A stretch of 64,000 bases of DNA from Psychrobacter sp. UBA3480. Lineage in GTDB: Bacteria > Pseudomonadota > Gammaproteobacteria > Pseudomonadales > Moraxellaceae. Positions within the stretch are counted from its first letter, which is position 1; the number at the start of each line of letters is the position of its first letter. The translations under genes were made by a program, and so were the position numbers. Shown piece by piece: positions 18,188 through 27,518 of the stretch. The stretch covers positions 9,886-73,885 of the forward strand of contig NZ_DFQV01000003.1 of assembly GCF_002377945.1 (NCBI RefSeq), given 5' to 3'. The notes beneath the pieces were generated by a model that did not search any database, was not told the origin of the DNA, and saw nothing but the letters and a program-made list of their open reading frames with translations.

Positions 18188-18892
18188 TTATTTTTTGCGA
18201 TAAATTTTCCACACACCATTGTCTGCAAGCGGATTATTATAAGCATCGTTGCGGCGTTTACGTGGTGTCTGGCGACTATCTACAATCTTAAAATCAGGCA
18301 GGGCATGTACAATAAGACCAGTACGATAAAACCGTACCCGCTCAGGCTCTAGCATCTCGCCCTTACTATCGCGACAAAAAACATAAGCACGCAGATCGAT
18401 AAATTCACGATGCGCCACCAGTCGCGTTTCATCATCGTTGTCTAACATTGCTGTCATACGCTCAATTTCATCATCCGTATATTGACCACATTTATCGGTC
18501 AGAGCACCTACTGATCCAAAGCTTTTAGATTCTTTGGCGCGTGTCTTAGTCAAATGTAGACGCTGAACGTGATAAATAAATTGTGGTATCTCAAGGCTGG
18601 CTGGGAGCGGTAGATAGTCAGGTGGCATATTGGCCGCTGGATAAAAATCCTTGGCACGCTCAAGCAGATTTTGCCAACGTTGCTGATAGGTTTGGACTTC
18701 CGCTAAATTGCCCTCGTAGATAGGCATATCGCGGATTTGTCGCAAAATATCAGGTGGAAACTGTTCATTACGAAAGTTTGCAATGTCTTCTTGCAGCGTT
18801 GATAACAAAACTTTGGCGTGTTTTTTGCCATCTTTTGATGCAGGATCATCGATATAGTCTGGGGCGACAAAGGGTGCTGAGCGTCTAGACAT
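18188..18892 (-). CDS. Hypothetical protein
   Basis: I do not recognise this 234-residue protein. It has no signal peptide, no membrane segment and no known nucleotide-binding motif. It is rich in charged residues and predicted mainly helical in its first half (LLSTLQEDIANFRNEQFPPD). A central stretch LHLTKTRAKESKSFGSVGAL is basic, and the C-terminus (RQTPRKRRNDAYNNPLADNG) is basic and polar. It lies upstream of the KefC-type gene on the same strand, 91 bases away, so they may be co-transcribed. The 307 bases between it and the zinc exporter hold nothing I recognise. Confidence 0.6.
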   Translation of the reverse strand: MSRRSAPFVAPDYIDDPASKDGKKHAKVLLSTLQEDIANFRNEQFPPDILRQIRDMPIYEGNLAEVQTYQQRWQNLLERAKDFYPAANMPPDYLPLPASLEIPQFIYHVQRLHLTKTRAKESKSFGSVGALTDKCGQYTDDEIERMTAMLDNDDETRLVAHREFIDLRAYVFCRDSKGEMLEPERVRFYRTGLIVHALPDFKIVDSRQTPRKRRNDAYNNPLADNGVWKIYRKK

Positions 18893-19199
18893 AGTGTTGT
18901 ATCATCAATAGATAGAGTGAAAATACCAAAAAGTATGATTATAAAAATTAACTGGGGTGCTAAACAAAACTTTATAATAGTTATTATAACCACATAAGCC
19001 GATTCGGACTTAATTTTTTTGAATGGAATAAAGCAAAAGTTTGTCGCAAATCACGACTGTCTTAATGTGATCTAGATTCTAGTTTTAATTCCATGTAACT
19101 TTTAGTATGAGCCAGTATCAGATGCCTATACTTGTATTTTCTAGGACGTGTTTCAAGTTACTGACTTCTTTATTCAGTCACTTATCTGATAATGTATCG

Positions 19200-20381
19200 T
19201 TAATGGTTATGACCAATATGACTATTACCATCAGGTAGCTGTCCCGAAATATCACAGACCAATGCATCGCTATGTGCGATATTCTGCGGGTGAGACGAGC
19301 TTTCGACCTGAATAGTAGCATGATGAATACCAAGCTCTAGCAGTCTTTGTTCGAGACTGGCAATTAGAATATTTGATTCATAGATACTCATTTCACCATC
19401 GACCACTACGTGACAAGAGAGTGCATTGAGACCGCTAGTAATACTCCAAACATGTAGGTCATGTACTTTTTGTACTTGAGCATCTTCGAGTAATTTTTGC
19501 TCCACATCGACTAGCGATATATTGGCAGGCGTCCCTTCCATTAATATATGCACAGAATCACGTACGACGCGGTAGCCACTGATTAAAATAAGTACAGCAA
19601 CGATTACTGATGCTACTGCGTCTGCCCATACCCAACCAAATCCCATCATCAGTAGCGCAGCGATAATCGCAGCTACTGACCCTAATAAATCGCTCAATAC
19701 ATGTAAATAAGCACTTTGCATATTGAGGTTAACGGGTGCTTTATTATCAGATTTTTCCTCTGTTATTTTGGGATTGTCTGTTCCATGACTATGACCATGT
19801 GACTCTTCACCTTGACTGCCTCGGTGCATCAGCCATGCCACCAAAATATTCACCAGCATACCGATAGTCGCAACGATAAGCATGCCTTGGGTGGCAATTT
19901 CTGGCGGTGAGTTAAAGCGTTTGATCGCTTCATAAAAAATCATCAAAGCAATTATGACAAGTGTCGCGCCATTTACCGTAGCGACTAATATCTCAAAACG
20001 CTTGTATCCGAAGGTTTTCTGGTGAGTGGCCGCTTTTTCGCCGATTTTAAATGCGACCAAAGTGGCGCCAAGCGCTATCGCATCGCTTAACATATGTCCT
20101 GCATCGGACAGTAAGGCTAAACTACCGGTAAGCCAGCCACCAATGGCTTCGATAAACATGTAACCAGTAATGATAATAAAGCTGAACAGCAAGGTACGCT
20201 GATAGCCCTTGGTATCTCGTGCTGTAGTTGTCTGTTCTAGATGCTCATCATGATCGTGATGGCCTTGGTTTTCCTGAGTGTAGTTATTTTCTTCATCTTC
20301 GCGAACGTACTTAGGCACATCCGTATTATCATGCTGCTGGCTATGATTGTGCTCGTCAGAGTTTGGATTATTTGGATTCAT
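19200..20381 (-). CDS. CDF family zinc/cation exporter (ZitB/CzcD type)
   Basis: A 393-residue cation diffusion facilitator, which exports Zn2+ (sometimes Cd2+ or Co2+) from the cytosol in exchange for protons. There are six membrane segments. The transport site is typical: LLSDAGHMLSDAIALG in segment 2 (HxxxD) and AYLHVLSDLLGSVAAII in segment 5. His-rich stretches occur in the N-terminus (DEHNHSQQHD; HHDHDEHLE) and in the loop before segment 5 (GEESHGHSHGTDN). The C-terminal cytosolic domain follows. The Met at 20381 starts the His-rich tail. An upstream start at 20480 adds 33 residues of atypical sequence. Confidence 0.92.
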   Translation of the reverse strand: MNPNNPNSDEHNHSQQHDNTDVPKYVREDEENNYTQENQGHHDHDEHLEQTTTARDTKGYQRTLLFSFIIITGYMFIEAIGGWLTGSLALLSDAGHMLSDAIALGATLVAFKIGEKAATHQKTFGYKRFEILVATVNGATLVIIALMIFYEAIKRFNSPPEIATQGMLIVATIGMLVNILVAWLMHRGSQGEESHGHSHGTDNPKITEEKSDNKAPVNLNMQSAYLHVLSDLLGSVAAIIAALLMMGFGWVWADAVASVIVAVLILISGYRVVRDSVHILMEGTPANISLVDVEQKLLEDAQVQKVHDLHVWSITSGLNALSCHVVVDGEMSIYESNILIASLEQRLLELGIHHATIQVESSSHPQNIAHSDALVCDISGQLPDGNSHIGHNH

Positions 20382-20598
20382 AATAATACTCAAATTCGCT
20401 GATAGTTGCGTTCGATAGATGATGCTTACTGACAAGTGACGTTTGCTATGGGTAGAGTAGGCGTAAAGCCTTTGCCGCATATCATTTGATGGTTATAAAT
20501 TTAACATAGCCAAGCATGAGAAGCTGTAACGACGAAGTAAACATGATGAGGAGATGAGTAGAAAGATATGCGCCCATTTGTTGAGAGCTGCGTGAGAA

Positions 20599-22887
20599 CT
20601 ACCAACCGACAGGATCAATATCCAAAGTAAGCTTAAGGTATTTAGCGCTTGGTAGGGCAAGCACTGGTTGCCACCACTGTCCCAACACATGGTGCAATTG
20701 ACGACGGTCTTTAGCCAATAGCAAAAGTTGTGCATGGTAGCGGCTGTTCTTTTTACTCATGGGTGCATCAATAGGACCGAGAACAGCGAGGTTATGAGCA
20801 TTCGGCAAATGCGCAATAGCATCCTTGAGTGCTCGAGTAGTAGCTGCTAATGTTTTACCTTCGCAGCGTATCAATGCAGCATGTCGATGAGGAGGTAAGC
20901 CCATCATTTGACGTTCTTGCAGTAGCTCGCGTGCAAATGACAAGTAGCCGTCTTTGACCAGTTTTAATAGTAACTCGTTATCAGGCTGCAACGTTTGAAT
21001 CAATACGCGGCCAGCTTTGTCACCTCGACCAGCACGGCCAGCTACCTGAATCATGAGCTGTGCGGTATGCTCTGGTGAGCGAAAGTCTGCTGATAAAAAT
21101 CCGCGATCAGCATTGGGTAAGCAAACCAATGTAACGTTGGGGAAGTGATGTCCTTTGGCGACCATCTGCGTACCGACCAAGATAGCAGGGTTGCCTTTAT
21201 TAATTTGCTCGTAAATATTTTCCCAGCTGTCTTTACGTCTTGTGGTATCACGGTCTATTTGAATAATCGGATAGAGCTCTTTGCTGGTTTGAGGATTAGC
21301 AAAGATTGCGTGTAGATTTTCGCTGAGCCTTGTCGTTCCCATGCCTTTGGCGTCTAGATTTTGACTGCCACAATCAGGGCATACGGTAGGGATATAGGCT
21401 TGCCAATCGCAATGATGGCATTTCAAATAAGAGTTGCTTGAATAACTGTTTCGCTGGGATTGGCCGTTATAGTGAACGGTCAGGTGCGCGTCACAGCGCG
21501 GACAATCTGCTTGCCAGCCACAAGCCTCGCACAATAGAACAGGCGCATAGCCACGACGATTCAAAAATATTAGTACTTGATCACCAGCTTCTAGCGTTTG
21601 CCGTATCGCCCCGATCATGGCATCCGTCAGCCCTGTATCATAGCGCGCACCGTCATCTTGGGCTTGTTGATGGGTGCTTTGCAAGCGAGCATCGATCAGT
21701 TGCATGGTTGCAGGCTTGGCATTACCTGGACGAGTAAGCAGTTGGTATTCTGCTAGTTTGCCATCATCGACCAGTTTTAAATGCTCAAGAGAAGGTGTGG
21801 CAGTACCGAGTATCACTGGAATTTTATACTGCAAACCTCGATAGAGAGCGACATCAGCGGCATGATAACGTAACGTGTCTTGTTGCTTGTACGAGCCATC
21901 ATGCGCTTCATCAACGACAATCAGGCCTAAGTCTGCGAAAGGATATAGCACAGCTGAACGTGTACCGATCACGATTTGTGCATGACCCGTGCGGCAGTCT
22001 TGCCAACCTTGTAAGCGATAAGTGTTGGTCATGCCAGAGTGCAATAGCACAATATGGGCGGCAAACCGACTGGCAAATCTTGCCCGCGTTTGCGGTGTGA
22101 GACCAATCTCTGGCACTAAAATAAGGACTTGTTTGCCAGCCTCTAGTACGGCTTGCATCGCTTGCAGATAGACTTCGGTTTTACCACTACCAGTAATACC
22201 GTTGAGCAGAAAACCAGTATAAGTATCGGATTCGTGTGCAGCAATAATAGCGTCGACAGCAAGTTTCTGCTCATCATTGAGATCAAGTGGCATTTTTGCC
22301 AGTTTGACTGGAGTAGGTGCTTGTTTTGGCTGAATATAGCGCTCGACTAGCCCTTTATCTTCTAGCGTCTTTAAAAATGCTCGTTGCATCCCTTCTAGTA
22401 GCAATACATCTTCGCTTGCGCCGTGCTGACCATGTAGCTTTAGCATGTCGAACTGCTGCTTTTGTTTCTTGGCATTGGCTCGAAAATCATCATCAGTGAT
22501 ATGAGGCAAAATTCGCCAATGGGTAATCAGTAAATCTAATGGTTTGCCTTGACGAACAAGGCTTGGCAGGATAACTGCTAACACGTCGCCAAGTGGATAA
22601 TGGTAATAGCGGGCTAACCAGTAGGCAAGCTTGAGCATGTCCGCGTCCAAAATAGGCTCAGCATCTAGACATTTATTAATAGGTTTGATTTTATTAACAG
22701 GTACGCTGCTATCGTCTTGTGAAATATGAGCAATCACAATGCCAATCAGAGTCTGACGACCAAACGAAACTTCAACACGGCTGCCAATTTGCGGTATCGC
22801 ACTGTCTGGCAAAGCAAGCATATCAGCTGGTAGGCTATAGTCAAACACCCGATAAAGGGGAACGGGCAGAGCAACTTGTACCAACAT
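20599..22887 (-). CDS. priA: Primosomal protein N' (replication restart helicase PriA)
   Basis: PriA recognises stalled forks and reloads the replisome. The 762-residue protein has a DNA-binding N-terminal domain (1-110), the helicase Walker A GITGSGKT (about 230-237), a DEAH box (VVDEAHDG, near 325) and the later helicase motifs LIFLNRRGYAP and QMVAKGHHFP. The eight-cysteine zinc-binding insert is complete: CEACGWQADCPRC, then CHHCDW and CPDCG. The length matches the family, which is about 730-740 residues. It lies downstream of ridA on the same strand, with an unusual hairpin between. Confidence 0.97.
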   Translation of the reverse strand: MLVQVALPVPLYRVFDYSLPADMLALPDSAIPQIGSRVEVSFGRQTLIGIVIAHISQDDSSVPVNKIKPINKCLDAEPILDADMLKLAYWLARYYHYPLGDVLAVILPSLVRQGKPLDLLITHWRILPHITDDDFRANAKKQKQQFDMLKLHGQHGASEDVLLLEGMQRAFLKTLEDKGLVERYIQPKQAPTPVKLAKMPLDLNDEQKLAVDAIIAAHESDTYTGFLLNGITGSGKTEVYLQAMQAVLEAGKQVLILVPEIGLTPQTRARFASRFAAHIVLLHSGMTNTYRLQGWQDCRTGHAQIVIGTRSAVLYPFADLGLIVVDEAHDGSYKQQDTLRYHAADVALYRGLQYKIPVILGTATPSLEHLKLVDDGKLAEYQLLTRPGNAKPATMQLIDARLQSTHQQAQDDGARYDTGLTDAMIGAIRQTLEAGDQVLIFLNRRGYAPVLLCEACGWQADCPRCDAHLTVHYNGQSQRNSYSSNSYLKCHHCDWQAYIPTVCPDCGSQNLDAKGMGTTRLSENLHAIFANPQTSKELYPIIQIDRDTTRRKDSWENIYEQINKGNPAILVGTQMVAKGHHFPNVTLVCLPNADRGFLSADFRSPEHTAQLMIQVAGRAGRGDKAGRVLIQTLQPDNELLLKLVKDGYLSFARELLQERQMMGLPPHRHAALIRCEGKTLAATTRALKDAIAHLPNAHNLAVLGPIDAPMSKKNSRYHAQLLLLAKDRRQLHHVLGQWWQPVLALPSAKYLKLTLDIDPVGW

Positions 22888-22943
22888 AAACGGCTTCGCA
22901 GTCTTATTAGGTGAATATGAGATCAGAATAATAGAACGGAGAC

Positions 22944-22974
22944 CAATAAGCTTAGCATGATGCTAAGCTTATTG
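22944..22974. other. Strong 14 bp hairpin between ridA and priA
   Basis: CAATAAGCTTAGCA (22944-22957) and TGCTAAGCTTATTG (22961-22974) are perfect inverted copies with a three-base loop. Neither strand has a T run after it, so it is not a standard terminator. It could stabilise the ridA mRNA end or be a processing or protein-binding site. Confidence 0.85.
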
Positions 22975-23061
22975 TGATATGACTTATAGGCTGTTGCTAA
23001 AATGAGCACTTAATAATGATGCTTAACAATTAGTACCTAATATTAAGCATCAAATATCATC

Positions 23062-23442
23062 TTACTCGATATAAAGAATAGACTCGATTTCTACCACGCC
23101 ACCTTTAGGTAGAGCAGCTACTTGAACGGCAGCGCGGGCAGGGTATGGCTCGCTTAGATTGGCGACAAACACTTCGTTCAAGACAGCAAAATTACTCAAG
23201 TCAGTCAAAGATACATTGAATTTGACCACGTCATTTAGACTGCCACCAGCGGCTTCACAGATAGCTTTGATGTTTTCAAATACTTGCTCAGCCTGTGCTT
23301 TAAAACCTTCTCTTAGCTCCATCGTGTCAGGATCAAAACCAAGCTGACCTGAGATATAAACAGTATTGCCGACTTTTACAGCTTGTGAATAAGTGCCAAC
23401 TGCTGCAGGTGCTTTATCAGTTTGGATGGTTTGACGAGTCAT
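23062..23442 (-). CDS. ridA: RidA family reactive intermediate/imine deaminase
   Basis: RidA hydrolyses reactive enamine/imine intermediates such as 2-aminoacrylate, made by PLP enzymes. The 126-residue protein shows the family pattern AVGTYSQAVKVGNTVYISGQ near the start and YPARAAVQVAALPKGGVVEI near the end, including the Arg that binds substrate carboxylate (about 104 in PARAA) and the terminal Glu. The length is standard. AAGGGA precedes the start. It lies downstream of spoT on the same strand, a common arrangement after gmk-rpoZ-spoT. Confidence 0.95.
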   Translation of the reverse strand: MTRQTIQTDKAPAAVGTYSQAVKVGNTVYISGQLGFDPDTMELREGFKAQAEQVFENIKAICEAAGGSLNDVVKFNVSLTDLSNFAVLNEVFVANLSEPYPARAAVQVAALPKGGVVEIESILYIE

Positions 23443-23555
23443 GGGGTATCCCTTTTATATTTTATGTGAGTGATTCATTGCTACTAGAATAGCAGTTCTA
23501 TTTTAGCTATTTGCATCATGACTATACCAGTGATACAAATCAGCAAATGCGCTTA

Positions 23556-25754
23556 TTATAATTGATATAACCTTATAATGTTAGGGAAACCTAGCAACGA
23601 GCGTAGTTCACGAATACCCTGTGCTAAGTGGTTGCGACTACGTACCACGATATGAATGATGGTATCAGTATTGCGAACATCAACGGTTTCAACACCCATA
23701 TTGAGCTGGCGCAAGTGATAGATAACTTCACTGATTTGCTCATCACTAAGCGCAATAGAGAGCTTCAAATAAGCAGGAAAACGAATCTTGCCGCTGTTTT
23801 TTAAGTCATGCTCGCCGATGTCACCTTGTTTGACCGCATTGTCATTGCGCCAACGTAATTGGATCACCTGATAAGGATTGTCTTTACGGATATCGTCAAG
23901 TGAGAAACACTTATGACGATGAACGACCAAACCATGACGTGATAAATGCCCTACGATAGGGTCGCCATATATCGGATGACAACAGTTGGCAAAATCAAGC
24001 TCGACGCCAGCAGCATTTGCAATCAGCTGTTGCGGTTGGGTCATATCATCGCTATGTACTTTTGCCTGTAGATCGCTCAGTTCATCGCTAAACAAACGTG
24101 TCACGACTAGCTGAGGAAGTAGCGTACCTGAGCTTATTTGTTCAAATAACGCATCTTTTTCTGTCAGACCGCGCCATTCAGTCAGATCTTTCCAATCAGC
24201 ATCTGTCAAGTCATCAAAACTTTTCTGATGCGTTCGGAGCGCACGATCCAATGCCTGTCTACCATGGTGTTGTTTGTCAGCGACAGATAAATCTTTGAAC
24301 CAACGTAAAATTTCTTCACGGGCTTTGTTAGTCACTACAAATCCTAACCACTCCGCTTTTGGTTCTGAGTGACTGTTCACTTCTATCTCAACGGACTGTC
24401 CATTTTTTACCACGGTGCCGAGCTTTGCAGCTTTGCCATCGATATTTGCACCAACGGCAACGTTACCAATCATAGGCCCGACCGCGTAGGCAAAATCTAG
24501 AGCGGTTGCCCCTTGAGGTAGCTCGTAAGCACGCCCTTGAGGACTGTAGCAAATGATTTTACTAGAATGCAGGTAATCCATCAGCTCATTAATGGTTGAG
24601 ACTGCCGCTGAGAAATCAGGACTGTTTTCATTCAGATTATCTTCATCGACCAAATCTTTCATATTGCGCAATGACGCTTGGATAACCGATTGACTCACAT
24701 CAGATGCATGCTCTGCCCCGATGACCCCAAGTCTTGCAGCGCTCTGCATTTGCTTGGTCAATATAGTGACCTTTACCACGTCATTGTCACGCTCATAGAT
24801 GAGGGTGAGGGACTGGTTACCACCTGGCAGCGGACGACGAATATTATCCGCAATATGGGTATCATCAATCTGATATTTTTTGATTAAGTAATAGGCCAGT
24901 TTGTCGCATGCTTCGATATTATCAAGGACGATTTCAAATGCATAGTGACGCAGTAGCGCGTTAATCTCACCGCGATTGCGGAAAAACTGACGATATATGA
25001 CCACGCGATTGTCTAAGACTTTGACCAGACCATTGAGATCCAAGTTGTTTAGTACGATACTCAAATAACGATGAATCGACTCTCTTTGAAAATTTCGTCC
25101 AAGCCCATGCTGTAGCAGTTTATCAGACAGCTTGTTGTACATATCAGAGTCTAAATTGCGATAACACAATACTTCGATATAGTCAGCAATATCATTCAGA
25201 CCCATTAATCGGGCAAATGGCACATAAAAATCTAAGGTTTCTTGAGCTGTGGTACGCTGTTTTTCAGGACGTACCGCGTCAAGCGTAGACATATTATGTA
25301 GACGGTCAGCAAGCTTGATAATGAGTACACGCGGGTCGGCGAGGGTGGCGGTCAGAATTTTATGAAAGGTGGCCGCTTTATTCTGCTGCTTGTTATGTGA
25401 AGAGGATTTTAGCTTAGTCACACCATCGACCAGTCTTGATACAATTTCACCATAACGCTGCTTGATTTGTTCATCGCTGACTTCGGTGTCTTCGACCGTA
25501 TCATGCAAAATTGCTGCAATAATAGTATCTCGATCTAAGCGAAAGCCCGCTAGTATCTCAGCGACAGCGATTGGATGCGTGATATAAGGTTCCCCTGATT
25601 TGCGCTTGTCTTTAATGTGCGCAATATCTCCGAACTCACAAGCATCAACAATATCACGGCGCTCAGCAGCAGTGAGATAACCTACCGAACGTAGTAAATT
25701 ATATTGAGCATCATCGACGAGGTGATGACTGAGTTTGGGTAGGGTTTGACTCAT
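23556..25754 (-). CDS. spoT: SpoT-like (p)ppGpp hydrolase with a degenerate synthetase domain
   Basis: SpoT controls the alarmone (p)ppGpp. The hydrolase domain (residues 25-200) looks intact, with YITHPIAVAEIL (His60), HDTVEDT (His84-Asp85) and IKLADRLHNM. The region that should be the synthetase (about 245-350) aligns in order but has lost key features. The usual GYQSLHT reads GNQSLTL, the EIQIRT-type motif reads KVTILT, and the acidic metal site is not recognisable. TGS (about 400-460) and a C-terminal ACT domain are present. The protein is therefore probably a hydrolase only. It follows rpoZ but is separated from it by a terminator. Confidence 0.93.
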   Translation of the reverse strand: MSQTLPKLSHHLVDDAQYNLLRSVGYLTAAERRDIVDACEFGDIAHIKDKRKSGEPYITHPIAVAEILAGFRLDRDTIIAAILHDTVEDTEVSDEQIKQRYGEIVSRLVDGVTKLKSSSHNKQQNKAATFHKILTATLADPRVLIIKLADRLHNMSTLDAVRPEKQRTTAQETLDFYVPFARLMGLNDIADYIEVLCYRNLDSDMYNKLSDKLLQHGLGRNFQRESIHRYLSIVLNNLDLNGLVKVLDNRVVIYRQFFRNRGEINALLRHYAFEIVLDNIEACDKLAYYLIKKYQIDDTHIADNIRRPLPGGNQSLTLIYERDNDVVKVTILTKQMQSAARLGVIGAEHASDVSQSVIQASLRNMKDLVDEDNLNENSPDFSAAVSTINELMDYLHSSKIICYSPQGRAYELPQGATALDFAYAVGPMIGNVAVGANIDGKAAKLGTVVKNGQSVEIEVNSHSEPKAEWLGFVVTNKAREEILRWFKDLSVADKQHHGRQALDRALRTHQKSFDDLTDADWKDLTEWRGLTEKDALFEQISSGTLLPQLVVTRLFSDELSDLQAKVHSDDMTQPQQLIANAAGVELDFANCCHPIYGDPIVGHLSRHGLVVHRHKCFSLDDIRKDNPYQVIQLRWRNDNAVKQGDIGEHDLKNSGKIRFPAYLKLSIALSDEQISEVIYHLRQLNMGVETVDVRNTDTIIHIVVRSRNHLAQGIRELRSLLGFPNIIRLYQL

Positions 25755-25984
25755 AAAATGATGATCCTATTTTCCATGACCTACTTGTTGGGCCACTTAC
25801 CGAAGCAAATGGAGGCTAAATAATGACCTACCATACAAAACTTAAGGATGAGTACGCCATTCTCTAATTAATCGCAAATCGCTTTCAATGTCAACTGATA
25901 AGCGTGTGGGCGATGAAAAAATTTCACTCAGTGGTCTATTTTGGGGATAAATGGTGACCAAAATAGCCAATACACTATTATTAC

Positions 25985-26013
25985 AACCAAAAAACCACAG
26001 CCTATGCTGTGGT
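25985..26013 (-). terminator. Terminator of rpoZ
   Basis: ACCACAGC / GCTGTGGT (25994-26001 with 26006-26013) with a four-base loop and a T run on the minus strand. It separates gmk-rpoZ transcripts from spoT, whose own promoter should lie in 25755-25985. Confidence 0.87.
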
Positions 26014-26093
26014 CTCTATAGTTGATCAAGATGTGTATTTATTTTATAAAAACCCTATTGGCTCTATAAAATACATCTTATCAAAACAGCCTA

Positions 26094-26354
26094 CTAGAAG
26101 CTGTGGTCGCCTGACAATGCTAAATCTAATGAGCTAGTAGCAAAATTATGCTCTGGCTGATTTAGGATGTCGCGTGTGATTTTGCCAGCGGCAATTTCAC
26201 GTAGTGCCAATACTGTAGGCTTGTCGTTATCAACGTCAACCAACGGCTCGGCAATACCTTTGGCCAATTGACGGGCGCGTTTGCTTGCGACCAAAATTAG
26301 CTCAAAGCGATTATCAACATTATCCAAACAATCTTCAATCGTCACTCGTGCCAT
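26094..26354 (-). CDS. rpoZ: RNA polymerase omega subunit
   Basis: RpoZ (86 residues) helps fold and assemble the beta' subunit and, in E. coli, forms part of a ppGpp site on RNA polymerase. The signature [20 protein letters not shown] then [11 protein letters not shown] is clear, with [12 protein letters not shown] following. A good ribosome-binding site (GAGGTAG) precedes the start. It sits between gmk and spoT, linking guanine nucleotide supply, the polymerase and alarmone turnover, as in many gammaproteobacteria. Confidence 0.97.
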   Translation of the reverse strand: MARVTIEDCLDNVDNRFELILVASKRARQLAKGIAEPLVDVDNDKPTVLALREIAAGKITRDILNQPEHNFATSSLDLALSGDHSF

Positions 26355-26518
26355 AAATAGCTACCTCGGTTGTTTTTATTAGTAACGGACCTTGCCCGCC
26401 ACTCAATAAAAATAATATCAAAAATATAAAGGGGGATAGCTAAATATTATAGCATTTTTTGCCAAGCCGCGTAGTTGCTTTTTATATCTACTTACGAGAT
26501 TAGCTGCTTGTGCGTAGT

Positions 26519-27145
26519 TTACTCTTCTACCTGAGTGTTTAGCAAGTTGCTAATCGTGCGATGATAGCGCTGCTGCTGACGACCAAGTGTCTGCCTGTCG
26601 GCCACGATGATGGCTTTTAGCTCAGCTAAGGCTACATCAAAATTATCATTGATCACTACATAGTCAGCATTCACGTATTGTGCCATTTCGGTGACCGCGC
26701 CAGCTAGACGGCGCTCTATAACTTCTACAGAATCCTGCGCGCGGGTTGAGAGACGTTGACGTAATGTCGCAATGCTAGGTGGTAGAATAAAAACCATAAT
26801 GGCATCGGGAAAAATATTTCTGATTTGCGTCGCGCCTTGCCAGTCAATCTCCAAAATAACGTCGATACCCGCCGCTAGTTGGGTACGGACACTTTCCTCT
26901 GACGTGCCATAATAGTTACCAAATACTTCAGCATGCTCTAGAAATAGACCCGCATTGATACCATTGGTAAAACTATCGGTATCTGTGAAATGATAGTGCT
27001 GACCATCAATCTCGCCTGGACGCGGTGCGCGAGTGGTATGAGAGACGCTGACAGTCAAGTCATTGGTGGTAGCAAGCAACTGCTTGACCAGTGAGGTCTT
27101 GCCAGTACCTGAAGCGGCAGTAACGATGAATAATGAACCTGTCAT
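26519..27145 (-). CDS. gmk: Guanylate kinase
   Basis: Gmk phosphorylates GMP to GDP. The 208-residue protein has a P-loop ([14 protein letters not shown], about 10-23), the GMP-binding block [20 protein letters not shown] (about 33-52), the [11 protein letters not shown] motif (about 95-105) and a lid with [15 protein letters not shown]. The length is standard. Upstream, on the same strand, a terminator-like hairpin lies 119 bases before the start (see 27251-27280). In P-loop nomenclature the first Gly of GxxxxGK is replaced by Ala/Ser (AASGTGKT), which is seen in some guanylate kinases. Confidence 0.97.
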   Translation of the reverse strand: MTGSLFIVTAASGTGKTSLVKQLLATTNDLTVSVSHTTRAPRPGEIDGQHYHFTDTDSFTNGINAGLFLEHAEVFGNYYGTSEESVRTQLAAGIDVILEIDWQGATQIRNIFPDAIMVFILPPSIATLRQRLSTRAQDSVEVIERRLAGAVTEMAQYVNADYVVINDNFDVALAELKAIIVADRQTLGRQQQRYHRTISNLLNTQVEE

Positions 27146-27250
27146 ACAATTTATCCTAATAGAAGGTGTCTTGGTAACTTGTAAAATGTATCGTAATAAA
27201 TGCGTGTTGATAAAAGGTTAAGCAGTGCCTCAGTCAAAAACAAAGACTGG

Positions 27251-27280
27251 AAAAAATAAAAAACGCCATCATGTATGGCG
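27251..27280 (-). terminator. Minus-strand terminator upstream of gmk
   Basis: CGCCAT / ATGGCG (27264-27269 with 27275-27280), followed on the minus strand by TTTTTT and, after an A, TTTTTT. No minus-strand gene lies just before it (ispH is on the plus strand). It would end a transcript that reads toward gmk. It is either a leader attenuator or the 3' end of a small RNA. Elsewhere in 27146-27518 I see only an AT-rich hairpin, TTTTGAAT / ATTCAAAA, at 27458-27478 ahead of ispH. Confidence 0.65.
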
Positions 27281-27518
27281 ATAGAAATTATAATAGATGC
27301 ATTATTATAAACTGCTTTTATACAAGTTAAAGCTGGTTTTGCAATATGTCGTAAGCATGCTGAGATTCGCCCACAAAATATTGCTATGAGTAGACAGCTA
27401 TTTTAGAGAGCGACAAAAGCAAATTATGCTAAAGTAGAGCATTGATTTCGCCCCAACTTTTGAATAAAAAATTCAAAAATACGTTTTAACTATAAATTAT
27501 CCAATGATAGGCCTTTTT

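Noticed and set aside
19140-19165. A second end of the MITE (TAGGACGTGTTTCAAGTTA resembles its terminus)
   Set aside because: Only about two-thirds of the bases agree, and no inverted partner was found within several hundred bases.
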